From positions 2,232,001 to 2,296,000 of the forward strand of contig JACKHF010000001.1 of the NCBI GenBank assembly GCA_020639155.1: a stretch of 64,000 nucleotides of DNA, given 5' to 3'. The DNA is from Phycisphaeraceae bacterium. GTDB taxonomy: Bacteria; Planctomycetota; Phycisphaerae; Phycisphaerales; UBA1924. Positions 17,438 to 28,534 of this stretch are shown here, one piece after another. How positions within the stretch are numbered: the first letter of the stretch is position 1; every line of letters begins with the position of its first letter. The notes under the pieces were generated by a model. It did not search any database. It was not told the origin of the DNA and was given only the letters and a program-made list of their open reading frames with translations. The translations under genes were made by a program, and so were the position numbers.

Positions 17438-18328
17438 ATGTGTGTGAGCCAAGCCACGGTGATCTATTCTCATGCTGCGCTGCCTCTTCGAGCATATCTC
17501 AACCCAAGCGCGATGGTACGGAATCTCTGGTCGGTTCGTGTGCTTACAGGGCAGTTTGCCCGCAGGGATATTGAACAGCGGTACAAGAACCATCTGCTCG
17601 GACTTGCGTGGACTGTGATCCATCCGCTCATCATGCTCGCGGTCTATACGTTCGTTTTCGGGATCGTCTTTGAGGCTCGCCGTACAGCACATGGAGAGAA
17701 TGCACCTACTGGAGGCGTAGATGCAACCTTCGCGCTGAACCTCTTCATAGGTCTCATTGTCTTTGGTATCTTTCGTGAGATGGCAGGTGCAGCATCGAAT
17801 CTCATTGTTGGTCGCACGCAGTATGTGAAAAAGGTTGTTGTGCCGCTGGAAATCTTCTCGGTAAGTGCGATGCTCGTTGCGTTGTTTCACTTTGCCGTCG
17901 GTTTGCTGGTGTGGTTTCTTGGCTGGGTTGTTTTCTCGCCCCAGCACTATCCGCATTGGGAAGTGATTCTGGTACCAGTATTGATTCTTCCAGTCTGCCT
18001 TGCAGGACTTGCGATGAGTTGGCTGCTCTCTGCGTTAGGAGTATTCCTTCGTGACATGGGAAGTATTGTCGAAATCGGGATAACAATGCTGTTTTTCCTG
18101 ACGCCTGTATTTTACTCGCTTGACAACATTAACAACCCAAAGCTGCGGATGGTCCTTGGGCTCAATCCACTCGCGCGCTCGATCGAGTCCTGCCGGGCAG
18201 TGATGATCCGCGGTGAACAACCGGATTGGGCGTGGTGGGGAGGTATGCTTCTCGTATCAGCGTTGATGGCTGTGTTGAGCTACGCCATGTTTATGAAGTG
18301 CAGGCGCGCATTTGCGGATGTTCTGTGA
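17438..18328 (+). CDS. wzm: ABC-2 type polysaccharide export permease, Wzm type
   Basis: About 296 residues. AGAGGGG at 17431-17437 best serves a GTG at 17444 or the ATG at 17438; an upstream TTG (17336) would run into the wzt promoter region. The family start is recognisable: LLTGQFARRDIEQRYKNHLLG-like segment, then WTVIHPLIMLAVYTFVFG. Six membrane segments are visible, ending LLVSALMAVLSYAMFMKCR. Exports lipid-linked glycan across the inner membrane with the Wzt-like ATPase. Divergent transcription from its partner is less usual than the tandem wzm-wzt order. Confidence 0.9.
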   Translation: MCVSQATVIYSHAALPLRAYLNPSAMVRNLWSVRVLTGQFARRDIEQRYKNHLLGLAWTVIHPLIMLAVYTFVFGIVFEARRTAHGENAPTGGVDATFALNLFIGLIVFGIFREMAGAASNLIVGRTQYVKKVVVPLEIFSVSAMLVALFHFAVGLLVWFLGWVVFSPQHYPHWEVILVPVLILPVCLAGLAMSWLLSALGVFLRDMGSIVEIGITMLFFLTPVFYSLDNINNPKLRMVLGLNPLARSIESCRAVMIRGEQPDWAWWGGMLLVSALMAVLSYAMFMKCRRAFADVL

Positions 18329-18400
18329 TGCCAGCTCGACGCTGTAGAGCCTATGCTCACTGCCTGAAACGCTGGAAGGCGATGATACAAACTGCGTGAA

Positions 18401-18474
18401 GCGCTCGTAGCTCAGCTGGATAGAGCAGCGGTTTCCTAAACCGCAGGTCAGAGGTTCGAGTCCTCTCGGGCGCG
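18401..18474 (+). tRNA. tRNA-Arg (anticodon CCT)
   Basis: A complete cloverleaf: acceptor GCGCTCG/CGGGCGC (one G-T pair), D arm GCTC...GAGC, anticodon stem GCGGT/ACCGC with loop TTCCTAA (anticodon CCT at 18435-18437), T arm AGAGG TTCGAGT CCTCT, discriminator G. CCA is not encoded. Reads AGG codons. Confidence 0.97.
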
Positions 18475-18484
18475 TTGCGAAAGA

Positions 18485-18516
18485 TGCTCAGAGTGAACAT
18501 GTGATCACTCTGAGCA
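18485..18516. terminator. Hairpin after tRNA-Arg
   Basis: Perfect 12-bp stem TGCTCAGAGTGA/TCACTCTGAGCA with an 8-nt loop, 10 bp after the tRNA. No T run follows, so termination is plausible but not certain. The remaining bases to the katG stop (18517-18630) hold only a weak 7-bp stem (ATGTGAG/CTCACAT, 18541-18572). Confidence 0.55.
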
Positions 18517-18630
18517 CGCGCGTCTCGGCGCATATCAAGAATGTGAGCCGAACATGTTGCCTAGCCTCACATGTAATTTGATTCTGATCTGCGTTCAATG
18601 ATTGACAGTGGCAGGCACAGCAAAGGCTTC

Positions 18631-20880
<2,250 letters not shown>

Positions 20881-20897
20881 GGGTATCTCCTGAGTCT

Positions 20898-21338
20898 TCA
20901 TTTGGCTGATGAGGTGCGTCGTGATGTGAGACACCTCGGACAGGTGCCCCAGTAAATCACTTCCGCTTCATCGATCTGATATCCGTGCGCGTCATCGACA
21001 CCGAGGCACGGCGCATGGCCGACGGCGCATTCCACATCCACCGTGCGTCCGCACGCACGGCAGATCATGTGATGGTGGTTGTCGCCGACACGATCCTCGT
21101 ACCGAGCCGGAGAGCCGGCCGGCTGGATCCGTCTGAGAGCGCCTTTTTCAGCAAGCGTGCCAAGCGCGTCATACACCGCTTGACGCGAGATCGTGCTGAT
21201 CTCAGCGCGGACAAGTTCAGCAACCTCTGCCGCGGTGCAATGAGGTTGCGCCGACACCGCTTGCAGCACAGCTATCCGCTGGGCGGTCACCTGCAAGCCG
21301 AACTCGCGGAGGGTTGTGGCGGGGTCGGGGCTGGTCAT
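20898..21338 (-). CDS. furA: Fur-family transcriptional regulator (FurA/PerR-like)
   Basis: 146 residues from ATG 21338. Winged-helix DNA-binding domain (VTAQRIAVLQAVSAQPHCTAAEV...SRQAVYDALGTL) followed by the dimerisation domain with metal ligands: DNHHHMICRACG (HHH and CxxC, structural zinc) and a second CPRC pair at the C-terminus. Most likely senses peroxide or metal and represses itself and katG, with which it forms an operon. The upstream promoter is very close to the ATG (see the site entry), so the transcript may be nearly leaderless. Confidence 0.92.
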   Translation of the reverse strand: MTSPDPATTLREFGLQVTAQRIAVLQAVSAQPHCTAAEVAELVRAEISTISRQAVYDALGTLAEKGALRRIQPAGSPARYEDRVGDNHHHMICRACGRTVDVECAVGHAPCLGVDDAHGYQIDEAEVIYWGTCPRCLTSRRTSSAK

Positions 21339-21347
21339 CGAAGGCAA

Positions 21348-21384
21348 ATGATAGACCAATTTTGGACTGTGTCAATAATTGGAC
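21348..21384 (-). promoter_or_regulatory. Predicted furA-katG promoter with overlapping operator-like repeats
   Basis: On the minus strand, TTGACA (21370-21375) and TATCAT (21348-21353) are spaced by 16 bp. Two similar copies, GTCCAATTATTG and GTCCAAAATTGG, overlap the -35 and spacer, and CCAATTTTGG is a near palindrome. This is where a self-repressing Fur-family protein would be expected to bind. The -10 ends only 9 nt before the ATG. Confidence 0.6.
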
Positions 21385-21521
21385 ATTGTCTTTGGCTAAG
21401 CGGATGAACACAAAGATATTCATTGAACTCAACAGCCACGGCATCTTAAACGTCGGTCAGGGGTTCGAGTTCTTCCGGCGCGATGGTTTGTTTTCGCTTA
21501 TGCCAGGGGGTCGGTACGTGA

Positions 21522-24500
21522 TCACAGCTTTGCAGTCGCAACCGGCGTTGCGACCGATTCCTTCGAAAGTTGTGCTGCGATCCATGCTTGAAGATCAAGC
21601 ACAAGGCTCAGGAGCAACGGGACAAGCACGATTGTGAAGATCGTGGATACGAGCAAACCGCCGAGCACAACACTGCCAAGACCGCGATACAACTCAGAAC
21701 CTGCTCCCGGCATGAGCACAAGTGGAGCGAGGCCACCGATTGATGTCAGCGAACTCATGAAGATCGGGCGCATACGTGTCCGGACCGATTCTGCGATCGC
21801 ATCGCGCGCGGGTGCGCTCGATTCCATGCCGCGCAGACCGGGAATCCCATTCTTCATGTACTGCAGCGACTGATGGACAATCAGAATCGCGTTGTTCACA
21901 ACAACACCGATCAGAATGACAAACCCGAGCATGGTTAGAATGTCGAAGTTCTGCTCTGGCATGTACCGGTTTGTTGAAGACCATATGTGCACCATCCGCA
22001 GTGCAGCGAATCCGCCAACTGTTGCAAGCGGCACACTGAACATGACGATCAATGGCTTTGAGAAGCTCTGGAACAGCACACACATCAGCAGGTAGACCAC
22101 CATTAGTGCGAGGACGAGCGAGCTTGTTATCGTGCTGAGGAGCGTGCCATCCCCGAGCATGGCGCGCTTGACGGAGGCGAGTTTACTGGCTGAGCCGGTA
22201 AAGTTTGTCGTCACTGTTGGCGGGATCTGTCCCTTGTCCTGCAGATCATGGATAATGCCTTGAGCGCCATCTATCGCCTGCTGCAACGGCAGCCCTGCGG
22301 GCGGGGTGAACTGGAGCGTGACAGCCCGCTGACGTCCAACGTGTGTGATTTCGGGTGGGCTGGTGATTCGCTTGATGTCAGCAAGGGAACTGACAGGAAC
22401 AACACCCGCAAGCGGTGTCGCAACGGGCACATCGGCCAGCCCGACAAGATTGGTCTGATCAACAGCATTCGTGTCAATGAGCTTGAGATCGATACTCTCG
22501 CCCGCGACACGGTACTCGCCGATAATGGCGCCATCACCACTTGCCTGGAGCGCCAGTCCAAGGTCGCGTGGTGTCATACCGACCTGTGCAAGGTCTCGCT
22601 TGCGCGGATACGCACTGATTTCAGGACCGAACACGTCGAAGTTGCTCGGTTGTGCCTGCACGCTGTACGGACCAAACTGCTGAATCAGTCCCATGCGAGC
22701 AGCAACTGCCGCGCGAGTGACTTGGTTGAGATCATCACCGGACATCTCAATTTTTACAGCCGATCCCGTGTTGCCACCAAGCCTGAAGAGCGGTACTTGC
22801 TGCGCAAACGCCATGATGCCAGCGCCGGCTTCACCGCCTGTCGCTGTCTGCAGAAGGGTCACAACATCCGGCACTTTCTTCGGGTTCGCGCTGATAGCGC
22901 CGTGGAACATCGTGCTGCCGAATCCAACGAAGAAGTAGTTGTCAAGCGCTGGAGGCGTGATGGTTGGACCGGGTTTTCCGCGTGCAAAGTCGAATGTCTG
23001 GAATGATGGGAGGTTTGCTTCAGCTTGACGACGCTCTTCAGAACCTTCCTCAAGAAGACCGGCTTCCCAGAATGGGCGGATTGTTTTTTCGACACGATCT
23101 CCAACGGTGTACTGCTGGTTGATGTTGTATCCGGGCGGCGTGAAGATGATACCGAACACGAGATTGCGATTCCCGGTCGGCAGGTAGTCGGCTGGAGGCA
23201 TCAGCACACCTGTTCCAAAGAGCGACACAACAGTCAACATGGCAACCACACCGATGCGCATCGCAACGCTGCCGCACATTGCGTGCACCGCGCGCGACAC
23301 AGCACCAGTGAAACCGCCACGCTTGACATTCTCCTCTGAGAATGCGCCAGCTTTGCTGTGGCGCAGAACTCGTGCTGCTGCACACGGAATCACCGTGATG
23401 GAAACAATAAAGCTCAACCCGACTGCTGCACAGATTGCGATCGAGATGTCGCGGAATAACTGGCCCGCCTCCTCCTGAATGAGCAGGATCGGGATGAACA
23501 CAACAAGCGTTGTGAGTGTTGATGCGAGCACCGCACCCCACACCTCGCTTGTTCCGTCGAGAGCCGCACGGGCCGGCTTTTTGCCGAGTTCCAGATGCCT
23601 GAAAATGTTCTCCAGCACCACGATGGCGTTGTCAACAACCATACCGACAGCGAACGCCATACCCGCGAGACTGATCACATTGACTGAGCGCCCCATGGCC
23701 AGCATCACGACAATGGCCCCAACGACGGAGATCGGAATTGCGAGCGAGATGATCAGAACGGGTCTGATCGATCGCAGGAACAGCACAAGGATGATGATTG
23801 CCAGCACGCTGCCCACCCAGATGTTGCTGCGAACGAGCGCGAGCGCATCGTCGATATAGATCGTCTGATCATAAACCTGTGTGAGTTTGAATTCGCCGTT
23901 GATCTTCTGCTTCGCTGCTTCATTGGCAAGCACTCCACCGGGTTGGTTCAACTGATCGATGGCCTTGCGGATTCCCGCCATGACAGCGATAACATTTGCG
24001 CCAACTTCCTTCTGGGCATTGATAGCAATGACAGTTCGCCCCTTGGATCTGACGAAACTGCTCGGTTCCTTGTATGTTTCCACCACATCCGCAACCTGCG
24101 ACAGATACACGGGGCTGTTATCCCGGAATGCGATAACCGTGTCGAGCACGTCATCGACCGAGTCAAACTGCCCGATGGTGCGCAGGCGGACATTGAACTT
24201 GCCATCCTTCAGTTCGCCACCAGAGACGTTTGCGTTTGCGCCCCGAATCGCGGTGACAAACTCCGTTGGCGTAATACCAAACGCAGCAAGATCGGTGGGT
24301 CGATATCGGATTTGCGCTTCGCGTTCGCGCCCGCCAAGCACATTCACTTCTGAGACACCATCGACGCGCTCGATCACCGGCTCGATGTGGTTGTGCGCAA
24401 AGTCCTGCAATGTTCGCACATCGAAGTTCGGATCGGTTGTGCTGAGCACAATCCATGTGATGTAGTCACGGTTTTGCGGATCCGATGCTTCAATGACTGG

Positions 24501-24872
24501 CTCTTTGACGTTGTCGGGATATTCCGGCACCTCCCTGAGTTTGTCGCTGACCTCACGAAGAGCATCGTCCTTGTTTGTGCCGACGTTGAACTCCAGACGG
24601 ATCTGCCCCTGCCCCTGGCTCGACGTGCTGGTCATGGCGCGCAGGTTGGCGATGCCCTGTAGCATCTCTTCCTGTCGCTCGACAATCTCGCGCTCGATCT
24701 CATCCGGACTCGCCCCTTCCCATCGCGTTGTGACAGCGATGATGGTGTCCTCAACATTCGGGGTGAGTTGGATGGGGACCTGACGCAGCGCGAGCAGACC
24801 AGCCATGATTGTCAGTATCACACCGACAACTACAGTAACCGGCTGCTCGATCATCGCTCTGACAAAGTTCAT
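21522..24872 (-). CDS. RND-family efflux pump, inner membrane transporter
   Basis: 1116 residues with the standard duplicated layout: TM1 (VTVVVGVILTIMAGLLAL), large periplasmic loop, TM2-7, second loop, TM8-12. The N-terminal VPIQLTPNVEDTIIAVTTRWEGASP and the TM4 segment GMVVDNAIVVLENI are typical of hydrophobe/amphiphile pumps; the usual Asp-Asp pair is Asp-Asn here, a common variant. Exports drugs or metabolites using the proton gradient. Start overlaps the stop of the adaptor gene by 4 bp. No outer-membrane factor gene is adjacent, so it must be supplied elsewhere. Confidence 0.93.
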   Translation of the reverse strand: MNFVRAMIEQPVTVVVGVILTIMAGLLALRQVPIQLTPNVEDTIIAVTTRWEGASPDEIEREIVERQEEMLQGIANLRAMTSTSSQGQGQIRLEFNVGTNKDDALREVSDKLREVPEYPDNVKEPVIEASDPQNRDYITWIVLSTTDPNFDVRTLQDFAHNHIEPVIERVDGVSEVNVLGGREREAQIRYRPTDLAAFGITPTEFVTAIRGANANVSGGELKDGKFNVRLRTIGQFDSVDDVLDTVIAFRDNSPVYLSQVADVVETYKEPSSFVRSKGRTVIAINAQKEVGANVIAVMAGIRKAIDQLNQPGGVLANEAAKQKINGEFKLTQVYDQTIYIDDALALVRSNIWVGSVLAIIILVLFLRSIRPVLIISLAIPISVVGAIVVMLAMGRSVNVISLAGMAFAVGMVVDNAIVVLENIFRHLELGKKPARAALDGTSEVWGAVLASTLTTLVVFIPILLIQEEAGQLFRDISIAICAAVGLSFIVSITVIPCAAARVLRHSKAGAFSEENVKRGGFTGAVSRAVHAMCGSVAMRIGVVAMLTVVSLFGTGVLMPPADYLPTGNRNLVFGIIFTPPGYNINQQYTVGDRVEKTIRPFWEAGLLEEGSEERRQAEANLPSFQTFDFARGKPGPTITPPALDNYFFVGFGSTMFHGAISANPKKVPDVVTLLQTATGGEAGAGIMAFAQQVPLFRLGGNTGSAVKIEMSGDDLNQVTRAAVAARMGLIQQFGPYSVQAQPSNFDVFGPEISAYPRKRDLAQVGMTPRDLGLALQASGDGAIIGEYRVAGESIDLKLIDTNAVDQTNLVGLADVPVATPLAGVVPVSSLADIKRITSPPEITHVGRQRAVTLQFTPPAGLPLQQAIDGAQGIIHDLQDKGQIPPTVTTNFTGSASKLASVKRAMLGDGTLLSTITSSLVLALMVVYLLMCVLFQSFSKPLIVMFSVPLATVGGFAALRMVHIWSSTNRYMPEQNFDILTMLGFVILIGVVVNNAILIVHQSLQYMKNGIPGLRGMESSAPARDAIAESVRTRMRPIFMSSLTSIGGLAPLVLMPGAGSELYRGLGSVVLGGLLVSTIFTIVLVPLLLSLVLDLQAWIAAQLSKESVATPVATAKL

Positions 24873-26032
24873 GGAGTGTTCGCTTCCTGTGCAGGTTGAG
24901 CCTGAGTTGCGGTTGGTGCAATGGGGGCGCCGGGGAAGAGTCGCTCGTTCCCCTCAGTGACAACAGCGTCGTTTGGACTGATCTGATCCGATGCGATCGC
25001 AAGCCGATCGTTCACGGGGAACAGCACTGTCACGGGGACAAAGGATGCAACAGGTGGTGTCTCAGCGCCTGTTGCCCTCATCACATAGAGATATGGACCG
25101 GTTTCATTGCGAAGCACCGCGTTGATCGACACCGTCAGCACATCGCGCTGCGAGGAGGTTGGCAGCCATGCTTTGACCGACATACCGGGTGCGACGGGTT
25201 TCCCATTTGAACTAAAACGCACAATCAGGTCAAAGGTGCGTGATCGTGGATCGACCGACGGAATTGCAGTCCAGGATTCGGACTTGAACATCTCCTCTCC
25301 AGCCTGAAACTGCAGCGGCGGCGCATCTTCCGTCTTTGCGAGATAGGCATAATGCTCCTGAGGCACACTCAGCCACACCTCATACTGGTCAGTTGCCAGT
25401 ATTTCAACAACAGCATCCCCTTCACCGACCCACTCGCCCTGCTCGACAAACACACTGACAACAACGCCATCGAAGGGCGCTTTGATCTGCATGTCCGCAA
25501 TGCGGAGGTCGAGCAGTTGGATGAGCGCATCAGCAGCGAGAAGCCTGTTCTGGCCCTGAGAAAGCCGGGATTGTGCAATCGCAAGATCGGCACGGTAATC
25601 GCGTAGTTCCTGCTCGTTGCCGCCGCCAGCTTTCATCGCGTTCTCGAGGTCGGTGACATTCGCTTCGTTACGATCGATGTCGGCTTCATATTCCTTGAGC
25701 TGGGCAACAATCCCATCGCGTTCTGCAACGGCCTGAGCACGCTGTTGTTTCAGCCGCCGGTCGTCGAGCGTGGCAATGACGTCATCCTTCCGGACAGGAT
25801 TCCCCTCGTCGACAAGTTGGATTATCACAACACCAGACTCGCGCGAGGCGATTCTGGCGCGATGGTGTGCACGAACATCCCCAACCAGCATGCGGTGTGT
25901 GGCGAGATGCTCTGTTTTCACCTGATCGATGCGGACTGTTGCAGGAGGTGGCCCACCCTGTCCGCGCGCGGAAGAACACGCGAGAGAGACGCAAAGAACA
26001 CACCACAGACATGGAAGCAGCATTCGGTTCAT
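24869..26032 (-). CDS. RND efflux adaptor (membrane fusion) lipoprotein
   Basis: 387 residues from ATG 26032 (GAGGATCACA upstream); the frame runs open to 26320 but the extra residues look noncoding. The signal peptide ends in a lipobox VSLAC, so the mature protein is a lipoprotein. Then a biotinyl-lipoyl-like segment (IASRESGVVIIQLVDEGNPV), a helical hairpin with coiled-coil character (RAQAVAERDGIVAQLKEYEADI), the second lipoyl half (IKAPFDGVVVSVFVEQGEWV) and beta-barrel domains. Links the inner-membrane pump encoded immediately downstream to an outer-membrane channel. Confidence 0.92.
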   Translation of the reverse strand: MNRMLLPCLWCVLCVSLACSSARGQGGPPPATVRIDQVKTEHLATHRMLVGDVRAHHRARIASRESGVVIIQLVDEGNPVRKDDVIATLDDRRLKQQRAQAVAERDGIVAQLKEYEADIDRNEANVTDLENAMKAGGGNEQELRDYRADLAIAQSRLSQGQNRLLAADALIQLLDLRIADMQIKAPFDGVVVSVFVEQGEWVGEGDAVVEILATDQYEVWLSVPQEHYAYLAKTEDAPPLQFQAGEEMFKSESWTAIPSVDPRSRTFDLIVRFSSNGKPVAPGMSVKAWLPTSSQRDVLTVSINAVLRNETGPYLYVMRATGAETPPVASFVPVTVLFPVNDRLAIASDQISPNDAVVTEGNERLFPGAPIAPTATQAQPAQEANTP

Positions 26033-26311
26033 TGTGATCCTCAGACAACCCATCTGGCAGGAAAGGCATTCCGTTTTCAGGACATGACATTGAGACGTTC
26101 GATATCGCACAGACTCGACACGCCAACTGACCCCAAAAAATATCGTTGGTTCGTTCTTCCACCGAATCGAACAACAATCTGGTTTAGAACCGCAAAGTGG
26201 AGGTTTGCGGACCTGGTAAACAGGGAATAATCCCCATTCGGCTTTCGATGTGGTTATGCCTGTTGCGTGACATCCGGTGTGTCGTATCTGCCTGTCGGAT
26301 ACACTCCCGTC

Positions 26312-27295
26312 ATGGGACATCGGGCTCCACTATGTATTTTTCTCATCGTGATGTGTTTGTGCGTGATGTCTGCTGGTTGCGCACGCGATACGGCATTTTC
26401 GCCGTCGAATACCGGATTGCCATATGTTCGCGTCCTCGGCAATGCACAGGATGCGGGGTTTCCACAGATCGGTGCGAGCCATCCCCGTGCCATGGCAGCA
26501 TGGAATGATCCGTCAAAGAGGAGATACGCAACGTCGATTCTGATAGCTGATCCCAAGAGTGGCAAACGCTGGCTGATTGATGCGACACCCGACATCCGCG
26601 AGCAGACCGAACTCGCACGCTCTGACCCGCCAACGCGCAAGGCGCAGTCTGGTAGACCGCCGTTGTTCGATCGCGTGTTCCTCACGCACGCGCACATGGG
26701 ACACTACGCCGGATTGCTCCAGTTCGGGCGTGAGGCCTATGGTGCTGCAAAGCAGCCGGTGTACGGCTCATCGCGTATGGTCGAGTTCCTGCGCACAAAT
26801 GAGCCGTGGCATCTGCTTGTCGAACTCAATCACATCGCACTCACGACAGTTGAACCCGGCAAGCCGATCGCACTGACAGATTCAATTTCGATCGAAGCAT
26901 TCACGGTCCCGCACCGTGCCGAGTTTACAGACACGTATGGGTATCTGATCCGTGGTCCGACTCGATCTGTTCTGTTCATCCCAGACATTGATAAATGGGA
27001 TCGGTGGGACACGCGGATCGAGGACATGATCAAAGATGTGGATGTCGCACTGCTGGACGGCACGTTCTACGCCGACGGAGAGATCCCCGGCAGGTCCATG
27101 GCCGACATCCCGCATCCATTCATCCAGGAATCCATCGCAAGGTTCGACACACTCCCCGATCGGGTGAGAACACGCATCCGGTTCATCCATCTGAACCACA
27201 CGAACCCCGCGATCGACCCCGACAGCAGCGAGCGGCGGATGATCGAACGCGCGGGATACCATGTCGCCGAACAGGGCGAGATCCACTCGCTGTAA
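26312..27295 (+). CDS. Metallo-beta-lactamase-fold lipoprotein, PqqB-like
   Basis: 327 residues from ATG 26312; a GTG at 26267 would add 15 residues before the signal peptide. The signal peptide ends in lipobox MSAGC. The mature start LGNAQDAGFPQIG is similar to the LGxAxGGGFPQ start of PqqB. The metal-binding motif is THAHMGHYAG (HxHxGH; the usual Asp of HxHxDH is Gly here). Later ligands are in VPHRAEFTDTYGY, FIPDIDKW, ALLDGTF and HLNHTNP. Exported to the periplasm, so a PQQ role in the cytoplasm is unlikely; the substrate is unknown. Confidence 0.8.
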   Translation: MGHRAPLCIFLIVMCLCVMSAGCARDTAFSPSNTGLPYVRVLGNAQDAGFPQIGASHPRAMAAWNDPSKRRYATSILIADPKSGKRWLIDATPDIREQTELARSDPPTRKAQSGRPPLFDRVFLTHAHMGHYAGLLQFGREAYGAAKQPVYGSSRMVEFLRTNEPWHLLVELNHIALTTVEPGKPIALTDSISIEAFTVPHRAEFTDTYGYLIRGPTRSVLFIPDIDKWDRWDTRIEDMIKDVDVALLDGTFYADGEIPGRSMADIPHPFIQESIARFDTLPDRVRTRIRFIHLNHTNPAIDPDSSERRMIERAGYHVAEQGEIHSL

Positions 27296-27322
27296 CGAAC
27301 TGTTTCGTCTGGAGGTTGTGCC

Positions 27323-28534
27323 ATGTCGTTCCGTCACATCGTCGCATCGTGCGTGTCCCTTGGTGTTGTTGCGTGTGCTGGCGCACAGTCAAACAACGAC
27401 TGGGTGCCGCTTTTCAATGGGCACGACCTTTCCGGCTGGGTTTCAACTGGTGAGCCCGATGCATGGACAGTGCGCGACGGCGAGATCGTCACCGCAAAGC
27501 CTAGTGCGGGTGGATGGCTTCGCACCACGAAGATGTATCGCGACTTCGAGCTCACACTCTCGTTCTGGATGCCCGAGGGTGGAAACTCGGGCGTGGGTTT
27601 GCGTGGCTCATCCGGTGGTGATCCTGCATTCACTGGTTTCGAGGTACAGATTCTCGATACGTTCGGTGAAGATCCCGGGTTGCGCAACTGCGGCGCGGTG
27701 TATGAAGCTGTTGCACCCTCTGCAATGGCAGTCAACGAGCACGGCAACTGGAACACCTATCGGATTTCACTCGTAGGTGACACACTCAACGTCTGGCTGA
27801 ACGACCAGCATATCCACACGGATGTCAAACTCGACGATCGCGGGTTCTTCCGGAATGAAGCCCAGCCGCTCCCACTCAACACGCGCGCAACCACTGGCTA
27901 TATCGCGGTACAGGACCACGGCCACGCCTTCCGGTACAAGGACATCAACATCAGAGATCTTTCAACAGATCCCGAGCCTGATGGCATGGTGCCACTCATT
28001 GAGGGTATGGATGCAGGAGAACCTGCAGGCTGGTTTGCTGAGGACAAGGCGGAATGGACGGTTGAAAGCGGTACGCTCATCGGTCGCAAGGGACCCGGCC
28101 ACCTGTTTACAAAGGGTATGTACTCAAACTTTGAGCTGCGCGCACTCGTGAAAACAAATGATCACGGTAACTCCGGCATGTACTTCCGCGCAAAGCCAAA
28201 CCCCGATCCCAACAACCCTTGGCCGATCGGGTATGAAGCACAGGTCGATCAGCACGATCCCAAGAACTTCACGGGCTGTATTTACAACGCAGCATGGCCC
28301 GACAACATCAAGGCTCCACTTACACGTGATGACGCGTGGTTTGATTATCGCATCCGCGCGGAGGGAGATCACATCCGCACGTGGATCAATGGCGTGCTGA
28401 TGGTTGACACACATCTCGACACATACTCAACCGGTCATCTCGCGGTGCAGGGGCATCACGATGCAAACGTCATTCAGTACAAGGACATCCGCGTGCTGAA
28501 TCTCGACATGGCGTCCTCGACAGCGGACGATTAA
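27323..28534 (+). CDS. Secreted protein with two DUF1080 (3-keto-disaccharide hydrolase-like) domains
   Basis: 403 residues; ATG 27323 follows GGAGG. A signal peptide ends near AGAQS. Domain 1 (about residues 27-215) begins WVPLFNGHDLSGW and domain 2 (about 220-400) begins MVPLIEGMDAGEPAGW; both have the laminin-G-like pattern FELxxxF/V...GNSGMYFR or NSGVGLRG, and YKDINIRDL / YKDIRVLNL at their ends. The family is very expanded in planctomycetes and linked to glycan breakdown; some members hydrolyse 3-keto sugars. It faces an oxidoreductase/isomerase pair on the opposite strand, consistent with 3-keto-sugar metabolism (inference). Confidence 0.88.
   Translation: MSFRHIVASCVSLGVVACAGAQSNNDWVPLFNGHDLSGWVSTGEPDAWTVRDGEIVTAKPSAGGWLRTTKMYRDFELTLSFWMPEGGNSGVGLRGSSGGDPAFTGFEVQILDTFGEDPGLRNCGAVYEAVAPSAMAVNEHGNWNTYRISLVGDTLNVWLNDQHIHTDVKLDDRGFFRNEAQPLPLNTRATTGYIAVQDHGHAFRYKDINIRDLSTDPEPDGMVPLIEGMDAGEPAGWFAEDKAEWTVESGTLIGRKGPGHLFTKGMYSNFELRALVKTNDHGNSGMYFRAKPNPDPNNPWPIGYEAQVDQHDPKNFTGCIYNAAWPDNIKAPLTRDDAWFDYRIRAEGDHIRTWINGVLMVDTHLDTYSTGHLAVQGHHDANVIQYKDIRVLNLDMASSTADD

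Noticed and set aside
23739..23800. Missing Asp-Asp pair in TM4 of the RND pump as a sign of inactivity
   Set aside because: VVDNAIVVLEN is a common functional variant in this family.
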